In this document: positions 16,731-25,401 of the stretch, piece after piece | Layout: every line of letters begins with the position of its first letter | Position numbering within the stretch: position 1 is the first letter of the stretch | Source of the DNA: UBA1479 sp048263775 | GTDB lineage: Bacteria; Pseudomonadota; Alphaproteobacteria; Rhodospirillales; Casp-alpha2 | DNA length: 64,000 bases | Direction of reading: 5' to 3' | NCBI GenBank assembly: GCA_048263775.1 | Contig: JBLXDU010000003.1 | Location: 310,001-374,000 of the forward strand | The notes under the pieces: model-generated | Databases searched by the model: none | The model's input: the letters and a program-made list of their open reading frames with translations, nothing else | Told to the model about the DNA's origin: nothing | Translations under genes and position numbers: made by a program

Positions 16731-17837
16731 TCAGTAACCGTCATCCAGCAACGGAAAAGCCGAGAACTGGTGCGGCGGATAGGCCGGGTATTCCTTGTGC
16801 ACGTATTCCGGACCGAGCTCGTCATAGCCGGTGACGCCGGACAGCATCAGCGCGATCTTCACTTCCTGCTCCAGAATATCCAGCATACGGACAAGGGCGT
16901 CCTCGCCGCCGGCCGCAAGGGCTAAGGCCTGCAGACGGCCAAGGCCGACCATGTCGGCGCCAAGCGCCATCGCCTTGACCACGTCCGTGCCGCGCATGAA
17001 ACCGCCGTCGACCCAAACCTTGGCCTTGCCGGCCACAGCATCGACGCATTCCGGCAAGACGTCGAGAGAGCCGCGCCCGTGGTCGAGTTGTCGCCCGCCA
17101 TGATTGGACACGTAGACCACATCGACGCCGTGCTCGACCGCCAGCTTGGAATCCTCGGCCGTGGCGATGCCCTTCAAGATGAACGGGATATTGCAGATCT
17201 TCTTGATCCGGTCCACGTCGGACCAGTTAAATCGGGCCTGATGTGTCTCGCCCACGGCGGATTGGCGACCTGCGGTGACAAAGCGCTTGGACAAATCGCG
17301 TTCACGCCGGGAATAGGCGTCCAGGTCGATCGTCACGGCGAAGGCCTTGTAGCCCAGGTCCTGCGCCTGACGAACCTTATCATCGACCCAATCTTCATCT
17401 CCCCGCACATAAAGCTGAAACACGCGGCAGGCATCGGGCGCCGCCTTGGCGACGTCGTCCATGCCCGGCTCGCACACGCTGGACAGCATGTGGGCGCAGC
17501 CAAAGCGGCCAGCCGCCTTGGCTGCCGAAGCGCCGCCGCCGGCCGAGATCTGCTGCAGCGACCCGATGGGCGCCAGGCACACCGGCAGCTTGAGCCGCAT
17601 CCCGAACAGGTCCTTGCCGGCATCCATTTTCGACACGTCACGCATGACGCGCGGGCGCAGGGCATAAGTCTCAATGGCCATGCGGTTGCGCTTGACCGTG
17701 GTTTCGGTCTCGGCTCCGCCGAACACGTAATCAAAGATGTTCTTGTTCAGGTTTTTCTTCGCTGCCTTGGCGAACTCATGCATCACCTGAAATTTCTCGA
17801 TGATGTCGTCAGACAGTTCTTTCGATTGGTCAGTCAT
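16731..17837 (-). CDS. FMN-dependent alpha-hydroxyacid dehydrogenase (LldD/glycolate oxidase family)
   Basis: The 368-residue TIM-barrel flavoenzyme starts at the ATG after GGAGAAGAAACTAC. The FMN/active-site signature SNHGGRQLDHGRGS supplies the catalytic His and Arg. Upstream, LPVCLAPIGSLQQIS and FQLYVRGD match the FMN-binding strands. Known members oxidise L-lactate, glycolate, mandelate or longer 2-hydroxy acids to 2-oxo acids. It overlaps the RraA-like gene by 8 bases, so the two are co-translated. A 2-hydroxy acid made by an aldolase-type step would fit, but that is an inference. Confidence 0.9.
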   Translation of the reverse strand: MTDQSKELSDDIIEKFQVMHEFAKAAKKNLNKNIFDYVFGGAETETTVKRNRMAIETYALRPRVMRDVSKMDAGKDLFGMRLKLPVCLAPIGSLQQISAGGGASAAKAAGRFGCAHMLSSVCEPGMDDVAKAAPDACRVFQLYVRGDEDWVDDKVRQAQDLGYKAFAVTIDLDAYSRRERDLSKRFVTAGRQSAVGETHQARFNWSDVDRIKKICNIPFILKGIATAEDSKLAVEHGVDVVYVSNHGGRQLDHGRGSLDVLPECVDAVAGKAKVWVDGGFMRGTDVVKAMALGADMVGLGRLQALALAAGGEDALVRMLDILEQEVKIALMLSGVTGYDELGPEYVHKEYPAYPPHQFSAFPLLDDGY

Positions 17838-18318
17838 GTAGTTTCTTCTCCGACACAATGACGCCGTCTTTGTCGGCGTACAGGTATTCTCCGGGACGGA
17901 TGACGATACCGCCGAAGTTCAAATCCACGTCGCGCAGGCCGGTGCCGTCAACGCGCGGACGCATGGGGGTCGTGGCAATGGCCTTAACGCCCAGGTCCAG
18001 ATCGACGAACTCATGCTGGTCACGGATACAACCGTTGTAGACCAACCCTTCCCAGCCATACTGCTCGGCCTCGGCGGCGATGTTGCCGCCTGTCAAGGCG
18101 CGACGGCGCGATGCCCTGCCATCGACCACCAGCACCCGGCCCTTGCCGCCTTCAGCCAGGATCTCGCGAATGCCCTGGTTATCCTCGAAGGTGGAAAAGG
18201 TCGTGATCTGGCCGTGAAAATGACTGCGCTTGGCGAAATCAATGAACGTCAACTGACAGACGCGGACGTCCGGATGGTCGTCGCACAGGTCCGCCGTATA
18301 GAGCGGCTTGTCGCTCAT
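17830..18318 (-). CDS. RraA-family protein, possible 4-hydroxy-4-methyl-2-oxoglutarate aldolase
   Basis: The 162-residue protein has RraA length and pattern: N-terminal TADLCDDHPDVRV, TFSTFEDNQG, the RVLVVDGRAS loop, and YNGCIRDQHEF near residue 100. The Arg-Asp pair is kept, unlike in E. coli RraA, so aldolase/decarboxylase activity is plausible rather than RNase E inhibition. The start follows CGGAGGACACCCAAGC. It leads the two-gene unit with the FMN dehydrogenase. The divergent gene is the ABM monooxygenase, with a GntR-like palindrome in the gap. Confidence 0.82.
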   Translation of the reverse strand: MSDKPLYTADLCDDHPDVRVCQLTFIDFAKRSHFHGQITTFSTFEDNQGIREILAEGGKGRVLVVDGRASRRRALTGGNIAAEAEQYGWEGLVYNGCIRDQHEFVDLDLGVKAIATTPMRPRVDGTGLRDVDLNFGGIVIRPGEYLYADKDGVIVSEKKLHD

Positions 18319-18395
18319 GCTTGGGTGTCCTCCGGGTGGAATGGTTATTGTTGTTGGTGTGCTTATGTCTTGTGTTACGGCGCGCATATTGGGAA

Positions 18396-18407
18396 ATTGT
18401 ACACAAT
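18396..18407. promoter_or_regulatory. GntR-type operator candidate (ATTGTACACAAT)
   Basis: This near-perfect palindrome differs from ATTGTATACAAT at one base. It is centred in the divergent promoter of the RraA-like gene (78 bp away) and the ABM gene (69 bp away). It could control both directions. Confidence 0.55.
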
Positions 18408-18475
18408 CTGTCACCCACAAATGGGCGGTGCCCATCTAATTTAACAAACAACATCCCAAGGGAGGATCCCCGACC

Positions 18476-18772
18476 ATGGCCTCGAAATTTGCCATCATCG
18501 TCACCATCAAATGCAAGCCCGGCAAGGGCAAGGAGTTCATGCCGATCATTATGGAGAACGCCGTCGCCGCCATGCGGGATGAGCCCAATTGCCACGAATT
18601 CCGGGTCATGACGTCCAAGGACGATCCCGACACCTTCTTCTTTTATGAGGTCTACACCAACGAGGCGGCGCTGGATTCCCACCGCCAGGAACCCCATTAC
18701 ATCAAATTCCGTGACGGCGTCGCCGACCTGATCGCGGAACGCCATATCGAAATGACGACCGTCCATATCTGA
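18476..18772 (+). CDS. ABM-domain protein, putative quinol monooxygenase
   Basis: The 98-residue single-domain dimeric alpha-beta barrel protein is of the antibiotic biosynthesis monooxygenase (YgiN-like) family. It shows FAIIVTIKCKPGKGKEF, the central NCHEFRVMTSKDDPDTFFFYEVY and the HYIKFRD helix near the end. These cofactor-free enzymes oxidise quinols or act as small aromatic oxygenases. The gene has its own intrinsic terminator 24 bp downstream and is divergent from the RraA/FMN dehydrogenase pair. The natural substrate is unknown. Confidence 0.85.
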   Translation: MASKFAIIVTIKCKPGKGKEFMPIIMENAVAAMRDEPNCHEFRVMTSKDDPDTFFFYEVYTNEAALDSHRQEPHYIKFRDGVADLIAERHIEMTTVHI

Positions 18773-18796
18773 CACCTAACAACACACCGCCAATCA

Positions 18797-18825
18797 AAAG
18801 CCCGCCGAAACGGCGGGCTTTTTTT
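18797..18825 (+). terminator. Rho-independent terminator after the ABM gene
   Basis: AAAGCCCGCCG, an AAA loop and CGGCGGGCTTT are followed by TTTTTG. This is a textbook intrinsic terminator closing the ABM transcript. Confidence 0.92.
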
Positions 18826-19035
18826 GTGATCCATGCCCCCTCCGAAGGGACGCTTGGTCAGGGTCGACATACGAATGACGCGTTTGTGAACTAATTTTTG
18901 TGCAATGCAGCATAATCTCGAATATTCTGCCGTACATACCCCCGTATCAAACACGAACCACAAACTCCCCCTTCAAGACCAACTCACCTGGCTTCGCCAT
19001 TATCGGCGCCAAAAGAAACCACCGGAGACAACAAC

Positions 19036-20724
19036 ATGGCCCGTCTACCTAACCTCACCATCAGCGCCAAGCTTGCCTTAATCATCCCCCTGCTCATCGT
19101 CGGCTCGGTCGCCTTGTTCGCCTTCAATCTGATCGAGTTCCGTGAAAAGCTCTACGAATCCCGCGCTCAAGACATCCAGCACGCTGTCGAATTGGCAAAC
19201 GGCATCGCACAAAGCTTCGAGGAACGCAGCAGAAAGGGCGACCTGACCGACGCAGAGGCCAGAGCCGGCGCCATGGCCGAAATCAAGAAATTGCGCTACG
19301 GCGGCAACGAGTATTTCTGGATCAACGACATGGCCGGCGTGATGCTGATGCATCCCATCAATCCGAAGCTCGACGGCAAGAACCTGATCGACTTCAAGGA
19401 CCCGAACGGTGTCGCCTTGTTCCGCGAAATGGTCAATGTCGTGACGTCCAAAGACAACGGCACGGTCCATTACCATTGGCCGAAACCCGGCTTCGAGGAA
19501 CCGGTGGCTAAGATTTCCTTCGTCACCGGGTTTAAGCCCTGGGGATGGATCATCGGTTCCGGGGTCTATGTTGACGACGTCGAGGCCGCGTTCCACCAGC
19601 AGGTTGTGACCCTGGGACTAGCGGGCGCCGTGGTGATCGTTCTCATGACCGGTCTTATCCTGATGGTGTCGCGCTCCATCACCCGCCCGATCGGCGCGAT
19701 GACGGAATTCATGGGTGTATTGGCGGCCGGTGACATGACTAAACCCGTACCAGCGACCGACCGCGGTGACGAGATCGGCCGTATGGCCGCCGCCGTGCAA
19801 GTGTTCAAGGATGCCATGGTCGCCGCCGACCACTTAGCCGAGGATCAACGCCGCGAACAGCAGGCGAGAGAGAAACGCACCCAGCGTGTCGACCAGTTGA
19901 CCCGCGATTTCGATGCGTCCGTTTCTGACGTTCTGGCTGTCGTCACCAATTCGACGGCCGATATGGAGCATACGGCACAAGCGATGTCGACGACCGCCGA
20001 GAACACGGCTCATCAGGCGGGCACCGTCGCCATGGCATCAGAACAGACATCAAACAACGTCACCACCGTCGCCAGCGCGACCGAAGAACTGACCAGTTCG
20101 ATCCAGGAGATCAGCAGACAGGTCTCGCGGTCGAGCCAAATCACGCGTGAAGCCGTTGACCAAACCCAAACAACCCGCGAAACGGTCTCTGAACTTGCCG
20201 CCTCAGCGCAGCGGATCGGCGAAGTTCTGGCCCTAATCAGCGACATTGCGGAAAAGACCAATCTTTTGGCTTTGAACGCGACAATCGAAGCGGCCCGCGC
20301 CGGCGATGCCGGCAAGGGGTTTGCCGTGGTCGCCAGCGAGGTCAAGAATTTGGCCAATCAAACCGCGCGGGCAACCGAAGAAATCGCCCAACAGATCGGC
20401 GGTATCCAGAACTCGACGCAACAGGCAGTCGCCGCAACGGAAGAGATCACATCCGTGATCTCGGAGATTAACGACATTGCCACCGGCATCGCGGCCGCAA
20501 TCGAGGAACAACAGGCGGCGACCCAGGAAATCGCTCGCAATGTCGAAGAGGCTGCCTTGGGCACGCAGGAAATGACATCGACAATCGTTTCGGTCAACGA
20601 GGCCGCCAACGATACAGGTCAGGCCTCGGAGAAAGTGCTCGGCGTGTCCCGCGATCTCAGCGAAAAAGCGGCGAACCTCCGCGTCGTCGTGGAGCGGTTC
20701 CTGACCGATGTCCGGGCCGCCTAG
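19036..20724 (+). CDS. Methyl-accepting chemotaxis protein with periplasmic Cache domain
   Basis: The 562-residue chemoreceptor has TM1 at about 13-32. A single Cache_2-type sensor (30-185) contains NEYFWINDMAGVMLMHP and GWIIGSGVYVDDVE. TM2 is at 193-213, HAMP at about 214-265, and the coiled-coil signalling domain follows to the end. The hairpin tip EKTNLLALNATIEAARAG and the neighbouring GKGFAVVASEVKNLA are canonical. No C-terminal CheR/CheB pentapeptide is seen. Cache_2 receptors often sense small organic acids, which would suit the catabolic surroundings, but the ligand is not readable. It is transcribed alone, with an intrinsic terminator behind it. Confidence 0.95.
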   Translation: MARLPNLTISAKLALIIPLLIVGSVALFAFNLIEFREKLYESRAQDIQHAVELANGIAQSFEERSRKGDLTDAEARAGAMAEIKKLRYGGNEYFWINDMAGVMLMHPINPKLDGKNLIDFKDPNGVALFREMVNVVTSKDNGTVHYHWPKPGFEEPVAKISFVTGFKPWGWIIGSGVYVDDVEAAFHQQVVTLGLAGAVVIVLMTGLILMVSRSITRPIGAMTEFMGVLAAGDMTKPVPATDRGDEIGRMAAAVQVFKDAMVAADHLAEDQRREQQAREKRTQRVDQLTRDFDASVSDVLAVVTNSTADMEHTAQAMSTTAENTAHQAGTVAMASEQTSNNVTTVASATEELTSSIQEISRQVSRSSQITREAVDQTQTTRETVSELAASAQRIGEVLALISDIAEKTNLLALNATIEAARAGDAGKGFAVVASEVKNLANQTARATEEIAQQIGGIQNSTQQAVAATEEITSVISEINDIATGIAAAIEEQQAATQEIARNVEEAALGTQEMTSTIVSVNEAANDTGQASEKVLGVSRDLSEKAANLRVVVERFLTDVRAA

Positions 20725-20746
20725 AACAACACGGTCATCGAATTGG

Positions 20747-20778
20747 AAAAGGCCCGGGTTTCCGGGCCTTTTCTTTTG
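20747..20778 (+). terminator. Rho-independent terminator after the chemoreceptor gene
   Basis: AAAAGGCCCGG and CCGGGCCTTTT pair, followed by CTTTTG, 22 bp behind the MCP stop codon. Confidence 0.9.
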
Positions 20779-20897
20779 TCCACCACATGAAAATTTTACC
20801 CCCCGAGCGACGCCAATGACTCAGAACTTGGCATGGTCCTTGCGGTGTTTTATTTCAACGTGTCCCAGAATTCGGGGGCCTAAGAAAGAGGTGCGAC

Positions 20898-21422
20898 ATT
20901 CGAAATCCAACGCCGACTTATAAGCTCATTCATCATCAACTTGCGGCATCCGAACTGGGCGGCCCTCTGTTTCAGCCGGTTCTGCAGGTTTGGAACGGAT
21001 TAAAGAAAGATGCATTCGCACCGCCATGGGCCGTCGCCGATCTTCTGAAATATCCTGCGGCTGCCGTCCCCTACCTCACCGTCGTCGAAGTCATCGAGAG
21101 TCCGCAATATTTCAGGTACCGCTTCTGGGGCACGGGACATGCCGACGTGAAGGGGTTCGATTACACGGGCCGCTCCCCTTTGGACCATTTACCCGAGGAA
21201 CATGGTCGTGCGATCGACCGGGAATACCGCATGGTCGTCGCGGAACGCCAAGCCATGGCCTTTGTCCATGACCTGCAGCCGCAAACCGACCAGCCGTCGC
21301 GGTTTCAGGAATGCCTGCGCCTGCCCATGTCGAACGACGGCGAGACGGTCACCCACGTCATTTCCTATTCTGATTGGCAGACCGAAAACGAAAAATGGAA
21401 ACGGTTCTTTGAAACGCAGTGA
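20898..21422 (+). CDS. PAS-domain protein with no standard start codon (ATT proposed)
   Basis: The frame is open from 20820 to 21422 and codes for a small PAS-like protein. The recognisable segments are YLTVVEVIESPQYFRYRFWGTGHADV and GFDYTGRSPLDHLPEEH, a pattern I associate with single-PAS proteins of alphaproteobacteria. The only ATG/GTG/TTG in frame is a GTG at 21147, in the middle of the domain. It would remove the first beta strands. The ATT at 20898 has AAGAGGTG just upstream and gives 174 residues. ATT initiation, a CTG at 20955 or an indel near the 5' end are the options. No output domain is attached. Ligand and partner are unknown. Confidence 0.6.
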   Translation: MRNPTPTYKLIHHQLAASELGGPLFQPVLQVWNGLKKDAFAPPWAVADLLKYPAAAVPYLTVVEVIESPQYFRYRFWGTGHADVKGFDYTGRSPLDHLPEEHGRAIDREYRMVVAERQAMAFVHDLQPQTDQPSRFQECLRLPMSNDGETVTHVISYSDWQTENEKWKRFFETQ

Positions 21423-21445
21423 CTGTTTCCTGCGGCACAGCGACT

Positions 21446-22690
21446 TCAGCGCCCATAAATGCGCCGACGCGGCCCCGTTCTTACCAACACATAGATGACC
21501 AGCGTGCCGGCGGCGACACAGCCCGCCGTGACCAGCCACCCGCTGGTGAACCCGCCGAAATGATCGACGGCATAGCCGAACACGATCGGTGCCAGGGTCG
21601 CACAGCCATGCGTCCACAGCATGTTGTAGCCGACGGCGGAGCCGGCCAAATGCGGATCGACCATTTCCACCTGAATGGCCTGGGCCACGGGCGGGAAGGA
21701 CGCAATGGTCAGGCCCAGGCATAACGCCAACCCAAACCCCATGACCATGCCCCAGGATTCGGTCACCAAGGGCATCATGACAAAAAACCCGACGGCCGCC
21801 GCGCAGATCACCGTCATGGTGACGATACGCCGACCGCCGAAGGCCTTGTCGGAAATCGCCCCCCACCCCATGCGCCCGACGGCGCTCGACGCCTGGGCCA
21901 CGGCCATTGCCGTGGAGACGGTCTGCTGTCCCATGCGCGCGGCTTCGGCCAGGAACAGGGTCAGGAAGGCAAAGAAATTGGTCTGCCCCATGTTGATGAC
22001 GCCGCCACCGATGGCGAAGGCGTTCACCCGCCCGTCCTTGACCACGGCGGCGATGTTCTTGCGCGCACCCCCGCCCTTGGTCGATACGGGCACCAGGGTC
22101 AGGCAGGCCACGCCGTTCAAGATGATGATCCCGGCCACGCCCAACATCAGCACCTGCCAGTCGTGACTGGCCGCGAGAAAGCCGCAGGCTGCTCCGACCA
22201 GCCCGCCGATCGGCACACCGACCTGTTTGATCCCCATGGCCGCCCCCCGGCGATGGGCGGGAAACCATTCGAACACGCCCTTGGCGGTTGACGGGTTCAG
22301 CATGGAATAGCCGACGCCCATGAAGAAGGCCGCGACCATGCAGATGTCGACAGTCGGCGCCTGACTGATCAATACCGCCGCCAGCGCCATGATGGCATGG
22401 CCGATGACGAGGCTCCATCCAACACCCAGACGGTCGGTAACGCCGCCGGCGGGCACGGAAAAGATCGCCTGCCCCCCGTAATAGCAGGAAATGAATATCC
22501 CGAACTGGGTCGCCGTCAGGCCAAACGCAGCCGAGATCACCGGCGCCATGGACAGCACAGCGACACAGTTGGACGTTCCCACCGCATGGGCGCCGACCAG
22601 TATAGGCAGGCGTGTCTTCCATGGGTTGGCGCCGCTTGTGTCGGGCGGCGGCGGGGGCGGTGCGCCGCTCAGGTCTGAGGTATTGGGCAT
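21446..22690 (-). CDS. MFS transporter
   Basis: The 414-residue, 12-TM carrier opens with a proline-rich cytosolic tail. The first TM region is near PILVGAHAVGTSNCVAVLS. The loop 2-3 motif appears as GVTDRLGVGWSL, and GPRRRIYGR closes the protein. The ATG at 22690 is preferred because the open frame upstream is low-complexity and not MFS-like. It is the last gene of a minus-strand series running from the acyl-CoA dehydrogenase. It probably imports or exports the compound handled by that pathway. The substrate class cannot be read from the sequence. Confidence 0.85.
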   Translation of the reverse strand: MPNTSDLSGAPPPPPPDTSGANPWKTRLPILVGAHAVGTSNCVAVLSMAPVISAAFGLTATQFGIFISCYYGGQAIFSVPAGGVTDRLGVGWSLVIGHAIMALAAVLISQAPTVDICMVAAFFMGVGYSMLNPSTAKGVFEWFPAHRRGAAMGIKQVGVPIGGLVGAACGFLAASHDWQVLMLGVAGIIILNGVACLTLVPVSTKGGGARKNIAAVVKDGRVNAFAIGGGVINMGQTNFFAFLTLFLAEAARMGQQTVSTAMAVAQASSAVGRMGWGAISDKAFGGRRIVTMTVICAAAVGFFVMMPLVTESWGMVMGFGLALCLGLTIASFPPVAQAIQVEMVDPHLAGSAVGYNMLWTHGCATLAPIVFGYAVDHFGGFTSGWLVTAGCVAAGTLVIYVLVRTGPRRRIYGR

Positions 22691-22712
22691 GGTCGGGTGG
22701 GCGATCCCAGGA

Positions 22713-23600
22713 TCAGACGGCGGGAGGATGGGCACAAAGAACATCGTAGGGATAAGGCGCCTTGATGTGCCCGGCAAACTGAAACACCTCCTGGGCCACC
22801 GCAAGAGAGGCTTCGGTGATTTCGACACGCGGCGCCCAATTGCCGAGCCCCTGGTAAGCCGCGATGCATTCGGCCAGAACCGAAGCATGGGTTTCGGGGA
22901 AGAATTCGGCGACCTTGCGGGCAACCTCGTCGGCCGGGACCTCGTTAATCCAGACCCGTGTTTTCGTATAGGCGCGGGTGAAGGCCTTGGCCGCGTCCGT
23001 CGCCAGCCATGCGGGCATGGCTGCCAGCGACGAAAAGGCACAGGGCCCGATGGGTTTGCCGACCTCGGCCACGGGGTAGCCGACGCCTTCGTATTCCATG
23101 TTCTGCGGCGCCGGGCCCTGCAGGTGGACGTAATCGCCCGTACCGGCGCGAAAGGCCTTTTCCATATCGGCCCCGCCGCCCGCGTCGATCACGTTCAGCT
23201 TGTCGAAATCGATGCCCGCCTTCATGCAGGCGTATTTGAACATGGCCATGGGTTGCAGGCCGTGGTCGACCAGCACGTCCGCGCCCTCAAGCTGCGCCCA
23301 TCGGAAATTGGGATCGACGTGGCGGCCGGCAAGGAAGAAGCCGTCCAGTTCGTTGATCTGGGCGAAATGGCGGGCCGCCGGCCGGTCGCCCCGGGCCAGT
23401 TGAATCAGGCTGACGCCCACCGCCGACTGGGCGACGTCGACCGTGCCATCGGCCAGGTTTTGCAACGCCGCGTCGTTGTTGGCCGCCTTGGACCATTCAT
23501 ACTCCAGGCCCTCGTCCGTCAGGAATCCCCCGGCCATGGTCGCGATCAACGGCGTGTAAAAGGCCGAAAAGCGGGAGAACTGAATGTTGATCTTGGTCAT
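22713..23600 (-). CDS. NMT1/THI5-like periplasmic-binding-protein fold, without signal peptide
   Basis: The 295-residue protein opens MTKINIQFSRFSAFYTPLIATMAGGFLTDEG (MTKINIQFSRFS, then YTPLIATMAGGFLTDEGL). The pattern is that of NMT1/SsuA-type binding proteins: a first strand, then GGFLTDEGLEYEW, then NLADGTVDVAQSAVGVSLI. There is no hydrophobic leader, so it would stay in the cytosol. No ABC permease or ATPase lies beside it; its neighbours are a phosphodiesterase-like gene and an MFS gene. It may be an enzyme or a ligand sensor on a binding-protein fold, or its export signal may be missed. Function unknown. Confidence 0.75.
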   Translation of the reverse strand: MTKINIQFSRFSAFYTPLIATMAGGFLTDEGLEYEWSKAANNDAALQNLADGTVDVAQSAVGVSLIQLARGDRPAARHFAQINELDGFFLAGRHVDPNFRWAQLEGADVLVDHGLQPMAMFKYACMKAGIDFDKLNVIDAGGGADMEKAFRAGTGDYVHLQGPAPQNMEYEGVGYPVAEVGKPIGPCAFSSLAAMPAWLATDAAKAFTRAYTKTRVWINEVPADEVARKVAEFFPETHASVLAECIAAYQGLGNWAPRVEITEASLAVAQEVFQFAGHIKAPYPYDVLCAHPPAV

Positions 23601-23624
23601 CTGGAAGGTCCTTTGACTCTGTGG

Positions 23625-24890
23625 TCAGGGCAGCGGCGCGCCATCCATGTCGGCGTGCTCCCGTCCCAAATGGCGCAGGATGGTCGGCGCCAGGTCGACC
23701 GTGCTGGTCGGGTCCCCGCTTTCCGTGCCGCCCGCATAGAGCGGTCCGCGCGCCATCGCGAAGGGGCTTTGTTCATAGGCGCCCAGGCCGCCGTGCTGGC
23801 CACAGCCCTGATTGTTGGAAATCTTCAGCGTACCCTGGAATGCGACGGATCCGCCCTTGACCCCGAACTCGTTCGGCGCATCGGTCACCTTACCGGTCAC
23901 GGCGATACGCGGCACGCCCTCACCCACGGGCATGCCCAGCTTCGCCAGGTCTGCACCATGGACGACGCCGCCGACCGCCGGGTGCGCCATCAGGAAGGCG
24001 ACGATCGCCGCTTCCCGCTCCATGGCCTCGGGCGCCAGATAGATCGTCACCGACGTGCCTTGGGGGGCGATGGCGACCTCGCGGCTGTCCGGCCCGTCCT
24101 TCAGGCCGGCCGCGACCAGGACCTCGTCCAGGTCGACGATCTCGGTCGTCGTCTCGTGACCGTGGTCGGAGCCCACCAGCAGCAGGATGTTTTCCCCGGT
24201 CGGGTCCAGTTCCTCGACGCGGTCGGCGATGCGCCCGGCGTTGGCATCGGCGGCGGCGATGACCGCCAGATGCTCGGGCGATCCCAGCGCGACCGCGTGC
24301 TGGGTATGGTCAGGCTCGCACTGCCAGATCAGGGCGTATTCCGGCCCGCCGGGGATCAGCACCTCATCGAGGAACCGGTCGGTCATAACCGTGTCGCCAG
24401 CCGCCGTATGCTCGACCCCCAACGGGTCCAGCGTCGCGCGGCCGGGGCCTTGCGAGAACGACCGATGATAAATGAAACCGTGACCGTCCGGATCATGGAA
24501 CATGGCCGCACCGGGCGACACGTTGGAATAGACCACCGCCCGGCCACCGGTACCCGTTACCCGCTCGGCCAGGGTCGGCATTGTCAGGGTCCGCCCCCGC
24601 ACTTTTTCCAGACGGTCGCGGAACCCTGGGGGGCCGACACTCAGGACCTCGAACCGGCCGTCCTCTTCCAGGGCCATGGCGTTGCCTTCCAGGCCGTGAC
24701 GGGCCGGATAACAGCCGGTGGCAAGCGATGCCGCATTGGTCCGCGTGGTCGAGGGAAAGACACTGCGGTGGTTGGCGAAGGTGCGGAAACGCGCCTTCAG
24801 CCGCCACAGGTTGGGGGTCCAGTCCGGAGTGATCATGTCGGCCCGCAGGCCGTCGCAGATTACGACAACCGCGCGTTTCGTTGTGGTCAT
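23625..24890 (-). CDS. Type I phosphodiesterase/nucleotide pyrophosphatase (alkaline phosphatase superfamily)
   Basis: The 421-residue enzyme of the alkaline phosphatase superfamily has the metal ligand region VVICDGLRADM at 9-19. The nucleophile region is FPSTTRTNAASLATGCYPARHG. Later ligands include the CEPDHTQHA segment and GSDHGHE near 260. There is no signal peptide, so it acts in the cytosol. The ATG follows AGGAAAGACACGTCCAC. The family hydrolyses phosphodiesters, phosphonates or nucleotides. It lies between RidA and the NMT1-like gene, but its substrate in this pathway is unclear. Confidence 0.85.
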   Translation of the reverse strand: MTTTKRAVVVICDGLRADMITPDWTPNLWRLKARFRTFANHRSVFPSTTRTNAASLATGCYPARHGLEGNAMALEEDGRFEVLSVGPPGFRDRLEKVRGRTLTMPTLAERVTGTGGRAVVYSNVSPGAAMFHDPDGHGFIYHRSFSQGPGRATLDPLGVEHTAAGDTVMTDRFLDEVLIPGGPEYALIWQCEPDHTQHAVALGSPEHLAVIAAADANAGRIADRVEELDPTGENILLLVGSDHGHETTTEIVDLDEVLVAAGLKDGPDSREVAIAPQGTSVTIYLAPEAMEREAAIVAFLMAHPAVGGVVHGADLAKLGMPVGEGVPRIAVTGKVTDAPNEFGVKGGSVAFQGTLKISNNQGCGQHGGLGAYEQSPFAMARGPLYAGGTESGDPTSTVDLAPTILRHLGREHADMDGAPLP

Positions 24891-24922
24891 GTGGACGTGT
24901 CTTTCCTGCTTGGTCAATGTTC

Positions 24923-25291
24923 TCAGCGTGCCGCCGTCACCATGATCTCGACCTTCCAGTCGGGCGACGCCAGGGCCGCCTGCACGCAGGCACGCACGGG
25001 TGTCGCCTTGGGGTCGACCCAGGCATCCCACACTTCGTTCATTTCGGCGAAACAGGCCATGTCGCTAAGCCAGATCTGGGCCTGCAGTATCCGCGATTTA
25101 TTGGTGCCCATCTCGGCCAGATAGGCATCGATGTTGCCGAGGATTTCCCGCGTCTGCTCGGCGACGCTGGCGCCCCGGGCATCGCCCGTGGCGACCTGCC
25201 CCGCCAGATAGACCGTATCGGCGGTGGCGGCGATTTGGCTCATGCGCGCGCTCGCGTGGCGGCGTTCGATGTCGTTCTGTTGGCTGGTCAT
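24923..25291 (-). CDS. RidA family protein (reactive enamine/imine deaminase type)
   Basis: The 122-residue protein of the YjgF/YER057c/UK114 fold has VYLAGQVATGD, ILGNIDAYLAEMGTNKSRILQAQIWLSDM and a C-terminal PVRACVQAALASPDWKVEIMV. The last segment includes the conserved Arg and the VE(I) strand. The start follows GGAGGCACCCC. RidA proteins speed hydrolysis of enamine intermediates made by PLP enzymes; many paralogues in catabolic operons act on a particular amino compound. Here it suggests a nitrogen-containing substrate for the operon, an inference. Confidence 0.88.
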   Translation of the reverse strand: MTSQQNDIERRHASARMSQIAATADTVYLAGQVATGDARGASVAEQTREILGNIDAYLAEMGTNKSRILQAQIWLSDMACFAEMNEVWDAWVDPKATPVRACVQAALASPDWKVEIMVTAAR

Positions 25292-25401
25292 GGGGTGCCT
25301 CCCTGCACCTGCTTTTCCCAATCGGCCTTATCGGCACTTTATTATCGCCAAGGATACGCCGATCCCGTGGCGGTTCAAAGCAAGCTTAACTAAAGTCAGA
25401 C

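Noticed and set aside
22713..23600. THI5-type pyrimidine synthase with a TPP riboswitch
   Set aside because: The fold resembles NMT1/THI5, but I saw no TPP-riboswitch element nearby and no thiamine genes beside it.
22491..25124. An 877-codon open frame on the plus strand
   Set aside because: It lies opposite the minus-strand MFS, NMT1-like and phosphodiesterase genes. It is rich in Arg/Gly/His with no domain, as expected for the antisense of GC-rich genes.
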